Origin: Bacteroidota bacterium
GTDB lineage: Bacteria > Bacteroidota > Ignavibacteria > UBA10030 > SZUA-254
Length of the DNA stretch: 10,383 bases
Reading direction: 5' to 3'
NCBI GenBank assembly: GCA_004322375.1
Contig: SCUC01000331.1
Coordinates: 1 to 10,383 of the forward strand
In this document: positions 6,002 to 10,383 of the stretch, one piece after another
How the letters are laid out: each line of letters starts with the position of its first letter
Position numbering within the stretch: the stretch's first letter is position 1
Made by a program: the position numbers and the translations under genes
Notes under the pieces: generated by a model
Told to the model about the DNA's origin: nothing
Seen by the model: only the letters and a program-made list of their open reading frames with translations
Database searches by the model: none

Positions 6002-7004
6002 GTTTTGTTGCCTTTCTCACAAACCCATTTGCTTTCTTCAATAGCTTTCGCGCTTGTGTACGGGAGATATCATTCTTCAGCATCACAATTGCAGTTTTCA
6101 CATGACCATCGGCTTGCTCTAATGTTTCTACGGCAGTATCGTAATCAACGCCAGTGGCGAGCATTACTACGCGTTTGGCGCGCTCTTCAAGCTTCTTGCT
6201 GTTCAGCTTCAGGTCAACCATCATATTCTCATATACTTTTCCAAGCCGAATCATGGAAGCGGTTGTGAGCATATTCAGCACGAGCTTTTGCGCTGTACCG
6301 GCTTTCATCCGGGTAGAACCCATTATTACTTCGGGACCCACTTCAGGGCAAATCGCGACATCCAAACATTTCCTGAGCCGGGAGAACTCCGGATTCTCTA
6401 AAAGAGAGCGCGGGTTGGTGGTCACATACAACGTCTTTGCGCCGCACCGTTTTGCCACGCAGATTGCAGCTACAACATAGGGTGTTCTCATGCTTGCCGC
6501 AACTCCGCAAACGACATCTTTTTTTGTAAGCTTGATCTTTTGAAGGTCTTTCACTGCTTGATGTTCCTTATCCTCAACTCCCTCTTGCGAGCGAAACACT
6601 GCTTTCTTTCCACCCGCAATAATTCCTTGAACCATATCCGGGTCTGTTCCATACGTCGGGGGACACTCGGAAGCATCTAAAATTCCTAAACGTCCGCTCG
6701 TTCCAGCGCCGACATAAATCAACCTCCCGCCGCGATTAAAGCTGTCAACAATGATGTCAACCGCCTTAGCGATGTATGGAATTTCTTTCTCAACCGCTCC
6801 GGCTACTTTTTTGTCCTCGTTGTTGATAACGCGTAGAATATCTTCCGCGCCCGACGTGTCAATCGTCATGCTGGATTCGTTACGCTGCTCTGTGGTAAGG
6901 CGTGCAAGGGTTTCTCTCAGCCCCCTCACTCCCCTCACCCCTAGCCCCTCTCCCGGAGGGAGAGGGGAAACATGGGTTAAATTTGTGTTCGTTCTGGTTT
7001 TCAT
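5988..7004 (-). CDS. murQ: N-acetylmuramic acid 6-phosphate etherase
   Basis: MurQ splits N-acetylmuramic acid 6-phosphate into GlcNAc 6-phosphate and D-lactate in peptidoglycan recycling in the cytoplasm. The 338 residues contain the hallmark blocks: LTTEQRN (36-42), the SIS-domain phosphosugar loop YVGAGTSGRLGILDASECPP (97-116), KAGTAQKLVLNMLTT (234-248) and a UBA-like C-terminal part (about 275-332). Glu113 and Glu144 align with the catalytic Glu83 and Glu114 of E. coli MurQ, so the enzyme should be active. The usual ASGRTPYV reads ASMRTPYV (170-177), an unusual Gly-to-Met change. Residues 11-28 (SPLPPGEGLGVRG region) come from a palindromic repeat and are not MurQ sequence; the last four residues and the stop come from another. 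The ATG at 7002-7004 overlaps the rsmG stop as ATGA, which supports this start and translational coupling. A GTG at the end of the repeat is an alternative start. Confidence 0.95.
   Translation of the reverse strand: MKTRTNTNLTHVSPLPPGEGLGVRGVRGLRETLARLTTEQRNESSMTIDTSGAEDILRVINNEDKKVAGAVEKEIPYIAKAVDIIVDSFNRGGRLIYVGAGTSGRLGILDASECPPTYGTDPDMVQGIIAGGKKAVFRSQEGVEDKEHQAVKDLQKIKLTKKDVVCGVAASMRTPYVVAAICVAKRCGAKTLYVTTNPRSLLENPEFSRLRKCLDVAICPEVGPEVIMGSTRMKAGTAQKLVLNMLTTASMIRLGKVYENMMVDLKLNSKKLEERAKRVVMLATGVDYDTAVETLEQADGHVKTAIVMLKNDISRTQARKLLKKANGFVRKATKQPTT
6921..6974. repeat. CT-rich palindromic repeat inside the murQ reading frame
   Basis: CCCCTCTCCC (6945-6954) and GGGAGAGGGG (6958-6967) pair perfectly around GGA. 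The flank at 6921-6944 is a run of CCCCTCA-like words. On the minus strand it encodes MurQ residues 11-28, with the SPLPPGEGLGVRG peptide typical of this class of repeat when translated. The codons on both sides stay in the murQ frame. Confidence 0.75.
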
Positions 7005-7774
7005 GGTCTCACGATAACAAGTTTTTTTTCTGAAAATTCTGCCGGGTCAATTCCATCAATAACGAGTGGAAGTGTTTCAATGGATTTCGGCTTGTACTTA
7101 ATGCGCGCTTGCTGAATTTCCGGGGTAACATCTCCACCTTTGAAAATAATTATTGCACCGGGCGCAATGCCTATCTTGTCATTCTGAACGAAGTGAAGAA
7201 TCTCCACTCCTTGTCGCTTTTGAGATTCTTCGCCCCCGATAAATCGGGGGCTCAGAATGACAGATGAGGTGGGGGGTACGGTTCTCAAAAACATTTTCGT
7301 CCAACCGATAACGTCTGTAATTGGCGCAACTGCGCGTGCAGTTACATAATCGAATTTTCTGTTATGCACCGCTTTCATGTTTAGCTCTTCCGCTCTGCCG
7401 CAGAGAACTTTCGCATTATGAAGTTGAAGTTTCTCAATGATATCCGTAACAACGTTCACTTTTTTCTGAATCGAATCAACAAGTGTGAAGGAAACATCGG
7501 GCAAGCAAATCGCGAGCGGGATTCCGGGAAATCCGCCCCCCGTTCCAACATCAACAACGTTCGCGTTTTCCTTAAGCTGAAAGTTGAACAACATCGCCAA
7601 CGAGCCGAGCAGATGCCTCTGCCAGATATTCTCCACATCCTTTCTTGAGATGAGATTGATTTTCGCGTTCCATTCAATAATCAGCTCAACGAACTTTGAA
7701 AGCAACGCATACTCCCGTTCCCCGATGGAGAAGCCATTTTTCTTTACGATGCTATCGAATTGTAGTTTGTTCAC
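7001..7774 (-). CDS. rsmG: 16S rRNA m7G527 methyltransferase, with a repeat-encoded insertion
   Basis: RsmG (GidB) methylates N7 of G527 in 16S rRNA with S-adenosylmethionine. Family blocks are NLISRKDVENIWQRHLLGS (40-58), the SAM-binding glycine loop VVDVGTGGGFPGIPLA (73-88), the strand FTLVDSIQKKV (96-106) and DYVTARAVAPI (142-152), then GAIIIFKGG (206-214). The 257 residues exceed the 207 of E. coli RsmG, largely because about 30 residues (171-200, including VILSPRFIGG and EILHFVQNDK) are encoded by an 86-bp inverted-repeat element in the loop before the GAIIIFKGG strand. The GTG start at 7772-7774 is chosen because an in-frame TAG lies just upstream and no ATG is near. It begins 3 bp after the AbiJ-like gene and overlaps murQ by 4 bp, so these genes are probably co-transcribed. 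Whether the insertion leaves the enzyme active cannot be told; the catalytic part is intact. Confidence 0.95.
   Translation of the reverse strand: MNKLQFDSIVKKNGFSIGEREYALLSKFVELIIEWNAKINLISRKDVENIWQRHLLGSLAMLFNFQLKENANVVDVGTGGGFPGIPLAICLPDVSFTLVDSIQKKVNVVTDIIEKLQLHNAKVLCGRAEELNMKAVHNRKFDYVTARAVAPITDVIGWTKMFLRTVPPTSSVILSPRFIGGEESQKRQGVEILHFVQNDKIGIAPGAIIIFKGGDVTPEIQQARIKYKPKSIETLPLVIDGIDPAEFSEKKLVIVRP
7177..7262. repeat. 86-bp nested inverted-repeat element inside rsmG
   Basis: The terminal inverted repeats TGTCATTCTGA (7177-7187) and TCAGAATGACA (7252-7262) are perfect over 11 bp. Inside them GAAGAATCTC (7195-7204) and GAGATTCTTC (7222-7231) pair over 10 bp, and CCCCCGAT-AA-ATCGGGGG (7233-7250) forms a third hairpin. 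There is no transposase, so it looks like a small non-autonomous element. The whole element is open in the rsmG frame and encodes residues 171-200. Its length is not a multiple of three (86 = 28 x 3 + 2), so an extra flanking base, a target duplication or trimming must have kept the frame. Confidence 0.85.
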
Positions 7775-7777
7775 TAG

Positions 7778-8557
7778 CTATATCTTGGATTTCAAATAGT
7801 TGATAAAAGAAGTACAAGATAAGAGAAAGAATTTAGCGTCTGATGCGCTTAAATTAGGTTCTTCTAGCATTGCATGTCTTATTCCTCCTTCATCGCTTGT
7901 ATAACCATAGATTTTTGAGTAACCTTCTTTCAAAGCAGGATGAAGTTTATTACTCTTTTCCAATACCTTAAGCGCATCAGCTAACGTAGCCTTGGGTTTG
8001 CACGATATTATTTGAGCTAAACTCTCAACCGCTGAAATAGACTCTTTGATAGAATTTCTATAATCCGGATTCTTTCGATCGCTTAAGAGTTCTAATGCTC
8101 TATTAAGGTGTGCTCGTACCGATGGGTGGTCATTGTCAGATAGTACTGCATCGAGTAAGGCTATTTCTTGACTATCAGTAATATCTGTAAATCCCTTTGC
8201 TACAAAACGAAAGCCCGATAGTTCGCGTTCTAATATTTCATTAACATAATTATTTGCATAAGTATCTTTGAAATAATTTAAGACAAATTCTACAAAATCA
8301 TACACTTCAAACCAACGACATTTAAAGTAGTAAGATCGAATTATAGTTAAGCGCTCATGGTCATAGTACGGTATTTCATCAACAGGCTTTTTAAAAAAGT
8401 CTAACCACAGATTAAAACTAAAATCTCTCAAATTTTCCTTATCAAAAAAATTATTATGCAGTAGACTCCATAATGAATTACGCAACTCGTCCGTTATTCC
8501 TTCTTTTTGAATAACCTTAGATGGTACTTTATACCCTTTCCGCTCACTAAACTTCAT
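7778..8557 (-). CDS. AbiJ-like (AbiJ_NTD4) predicted abortive-infection protein
   Basis: This 259-residue protein matches what I know of the AbiJ_NTD4 family of predicted phage-defence proteins. The N-terminus MKFSERKGYKVPSKVIQ (1-17), ELRNSLWSLL (24-33), LWLDFFKKPVDE (50-61) and WFEVYDFVEF (82-91) form the NTD4 part. The C-terminal half, LLSDRKNPDYRNSIKESIS (157-175), KATLADALKVLE (189-200), HPALKEGYSKIYGYTSDEGG (206-225) and RHAM (227-230), is the HEPN-like helical part. HEPN proteins in such systems usually act as RNases that halt the infected cell; that is inference here. I find no R-x4-6-H motif, only Arg227-His228. The ATG start has a clear AGGA five bases upstream (8563-8566), unlike most neighbours. 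It sits between mnmG and rsmG, which are normally adjacent, and stops 3 bp before rsmG. Sampled lines are 30-35% G+C against 50-58% in rsmG, but mnmG is also AT-rich in places. Confidence 0.8.
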   Translation of the reverse strand: MKFSERKGYKVPSKVIQKEGITDELRNSLWSLLHNNFFDKENLRDFSFNLWLDFFKKPVDEIPYYDHERLTIIRSYYFKCRWFEVYDFVEFVLNYFKDTYANNYVNEILERELSGFRFVAKGFTDITDSQEIALLDAVLSDNDHPSVRAHLNRALELLSDRKNPDYRNSIKESISAVESLAQIISCKPKATLADALKVLEKSNKLHPALKEGYSKIYGYTSDEGGIRHAMLEEPNLSASDAKFFLLSCTSFINYLKSKI

Positions 8558-8562
8558 TCTTT

Positions 8563-8566
8563 TCCT
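8563..8566 (-). promoter_or_regulatory. Ribosome binding site of the AbiJ-like gene
   Basis: On the minus strand AGGA lies within AAAAGGAAAAGA, five bases before the ATG. It is the clearest Shine-Dalgarno in the minus-strand run and supports the chosen start. Confidence 0.65.
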
Positions 8567-8615
8567 TTTATACAGAAAAAACTTGAATCTATTTCAATAT
8601 GTAAAAAAAGTTAAT

Positions 8616-8643
8616 CTAAAATCGAAATTCGAAAATCTAAAAT
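8616..8643. repeat. Degenerate 7-bp tandem repeat, CTAAAAT/CGAAATT type
   Basis: Four consecutive heptamers read CTAAAAT, CGAAATT, CGAAAAT and CTAAAAT. On the minus strand they read ATTTTAG, ATTTTCG, AATTTCG and ATTTTAG. The tract starts five bases after the mnmG stop codon, in the 91-bp gap to the AbiJ-like gene. It is the third 7-bp tract of the window. Confidence 0.6.
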
Positions 8644-8648
8644 GCTTA

Positions 8649-10383
8649 TCATCTTCCAACATACACCATCAGCACCGAAACATCCGAGGGCGTTACGCCG
8701 CTAATGCGCGATGCCTGCCCCAACGATACCGGTCTTACTTTCATAAGCTTTTCTCTACCTTCGGATGAAAGCGCTTTGACCTTCAAATAATCAAAATCTT
8801 CCGGGATAAATTTCTCCTCGATGCGCTCAAATTTCTCCACTTCTACTTGTTGCCTCTTGATGTAACCTTCGTATTTTGTCTTTATCTCTATTTGCTCGAT
8901 GATTTCGTCTCGCAGCTTTGCTGATTGCAATTCTTTCATCGCCCCGACAAAACTATTACTATTTGATTCAGAGAGAGAAAGCAATTCCACCAACCGAATT
9001 TCGGGACGACGAAGCAGCGAAGCCATTTTTTCCTTTTGTGTTATTTCATTCCCGCCGCGTTCTCGAATCAGCATATTTATTAAATCAGGTGATACAGATT
9101 CGTTTTCAATAAATTTCTCTCCTTTTTTTATCAATTCCTCTTTTAAATTTAATCTTTTCAATAATTTATCTGAAATAATTCCTAAACGATGCCCGTATCT
9201 AGTCAACCTTCTATCAGCATTATCCTGGCGTAACAAAAGGCGGTACTCAGCGCGGGATGTGAACATTCTGTATGGCTCTTCCGTGCTTTTATTGATAAGG
9301 TCATCAATCATTACACCAATATAAGATTCTGAACGCTTGAGAGTAAATGGTTCTTCCTTCTTCACTTTGAGTGCTGCATTAATGCCTGCTATCAATCCTT
9401 GTCCGGCAGCTTCTTCATAGCCTGAAGTACCACATATTTGTCCCGCAAAAAACAGACCATCAACCAGCTTCGTCTCCATTGATGGCTTTAATTGATGTGG
9501 CGGAAAATAATCGTACTCCACTGCATAGCCCGGTCTCAGCATCTTTACATTTTCCAAACCTACTATAGAACGTAACCCTTCGTATTGAATATCTTCAGAC
9601 AGGCTTGTCGAAAAACCATTGACATAGACAACATGCGTGTTATATCCTTCCGGCTCTAAGAATATCTGGTGACGTTCCTTCTCTGAGAATCTGACGATTT
9701 TGTCCTCGATTGATGGACAATACCGAGGACCTACCCCCTGGATTCTCCCCGTGAACATAGGCGATTGCTCAAACCCTTTCCTGAGAATTTCGTGCGTTTT
9801 TGGGCTTGTATAGGTTAAGAACATCGGTATCAACTTATTCGTTATTTGCTCATTTTCAAAGGAAAATGGCATAGGAGGCGCATCGCTTCCCTGTTCTTCC
9901 GTAACATTATAATTGATAGTTCGGCTATCTACTCTTGGAGGGGTGCCAGTCTTTAATCTACCATTTACAAAACCTAATTTAAGCAGGTTTTCTGTAACGT
10001 AGTTTGCCGCTTGCTCACCATATCTACCACCTTGCCTATTGCTCAATCCTGTATGAAGCAAACCTCTTAGGAAAGTGCCGGCAGAAAGAATAACAGCTTT
10101 TGCCTTTATTTGTAGATTCTCATTAAGGATAACACCTTTTATTCCATTCCTTTCACTATTTGATAGCTCCTCTACAACTATTTCCATTAATGTTCCTTCT
10201 ATAATAGTGAGGTTTTCCTGAGATTCCACCCTACGAATAGCTTCGACAGAGTACCAATCTCTGTCATTTTGGCAGCGCGGAGACCAAACGGCAGGACCTT
10301 TTGATTTATTAAGCATTCTGAACTGAATTCCCGTTGCATCTGCAATTTTTCCCATCTCGCCACCCACGGCATCAATTTCGCGC
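8649..10383 (-). CDS. mnmG: tRNA uridine-5-carboxymethylaminomethyl modification enzyme MnmG (GidA), 5' end missing
   Basis: MnmG is the FAD-dependent partner of the GTPase MnmE; together they add the carboxymethylaminomethyl group to U34 of certain tRNAs. About 577 residues are present. The frame runs off the window as R-E-I-D-A-V-G-G-E, aligning near residue 61 of E. coli MnmG, so roughly 60 residues including the N-terminal FAD-binding glycine motif lie outside. Visible blocks in order are SKGPAVWSPR, GRLKTGTPPRVDSRTI, GVGPRYCPSIEDK, IFLEPEGYNTHVVYVNG, RPGYAVEYDYFPPHQLKP, FAGQICGTSGYEEAAGQG and RMFTSRAEYRLLLRQDNAD, then the C-terminal helical part with KYEGYIKRQQ and GQASRISGVTP. FAGQICGT has Cys where Asn is common. 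The stop TGA is followed at once by an in-frame TAA. It should be the first known gene of the run leading to rsmG and murQ. Confidence 0.97.
   Translation of the reverse strand, partial: REIDAVGGEMGKIADATGIQFRMLNKSKGPAVWSPRCQNDRDWYSVEAIRRVESQENLTIIEGTLMEIVVEELSNSERNGIKGVILNENLQIKAKAVILSAGTFLRGLLHTGLSNRQGGRYGEQAANYVTENLLKLGFVNGRLKTGTPPRVDSRTINYNVTEEQGSDAPPMPFSFENEQITNKLIPMFLTYTSPKTHEILRKGFEQSPMFTGRIQGVGPRYCPSIEDKIVRFSEKERHQIFLEPEGYNTHVVYVNGFSTSLSEDIQYEGLRSIVGLENVKMLRPGYAVEYDYFPPHQLKPSMETKLVDGLFFAGQICGTSGYEEAAGQGLIAGINAALKVKKEEPFTLKRSESYIGVMIDDLINKSTEEPYRMFTSRAEYRLLLRQDNADRRLTRYGHRLGIISDKLLKRLNLKEELIKKGEKFIENESVSPDLINMLIRERGGNEITQKEKMASLLRRPEIRLVELLSLSESNSNSFVGAMKELQSAKLRDEIIEQIEIKTKYEGYIKRQQVEVEKFERIEEKFIPEDFDYLKVKALSSEGREKLMKVRPVSLGQASRISGVTPSDVSVLMVYVGR

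Noticed and set aside
7778..8557. Low G+C of the AbiJ-like gene as proof of horizontal transfer
   Set aside because: Sampled lines are 30-35% G+C, but mnmG next door also falls to 35% or lower in places, so composition alone does not separate the gene from its neighbours.

Overview
The window looks like chromosomal DNA from a bacterium of the Bacteroidota/Chlorobiota/Ignavibacteriota (FCB) side of the tree. This is an inference, not a demonstrated placement. It rests on the mix of genes, the weak or absent Shine-Dalgarno sequences in front of most genes, and the many small palindromic and 7-bp repeats in and between genes. There are no rRNA or tRNA genes, no transposase and no CRISPR array.

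Layout: (1) 1-217, minus strand, is the N-terminal part of the primosomal helicase gene priA, cut by the window edge. (2) 218-603 is a gene-free stretch with two 7-bp tandem tracts. (3) 604-2901, minus strand, is a secreted or periplasmic protein made almost entirely of about 21 TPR repeats. (4) 2902-3472 is gene-free, with a weak promoter candidate and two hairpins. (5) 3473-4288 is the only plus-strand gene, an alpha/beta hydrolase. (6) 4289-4688 is gene-free, with a terminator-like hairpin, repeats and a 42-bp imperfect palindrome. (7) 4689-10383 is a minus-strand run. In transcription order it is mnmG (5' end off the window), an AbiJ-like gene, rsmG, murQ, a DUF2461 gene and a DUF454 membrane protein gene.

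The minus-strand run is built on the classic mnmG-rsmG (gidA-gidB) pair of tRNA and 16S rRNA modification genes. A single predicted abortive-infection gene (AbiJ_NTD4 type) lies between the two. rsmG then overlaps the peptidoglycan-recycling gene murQ by four bases (ATGA).

The main oddity is small palindromic repeats placed inside reading frames without breaking them. An 86-bp nested inverted repeat adds about 30 residues to RsmG. A CT-rich palindromic repeat encodes about 18 residues near the N-terminus of MurQ. A third repeat family, with a second copy elsewhere in the window, supplies the last codons and the stop codon of murQ. Three intergenic tracts with 7-bp periodicity and a cloverleaf-like repeat add to the impression of a genome dense in short non-autonomous repeats.
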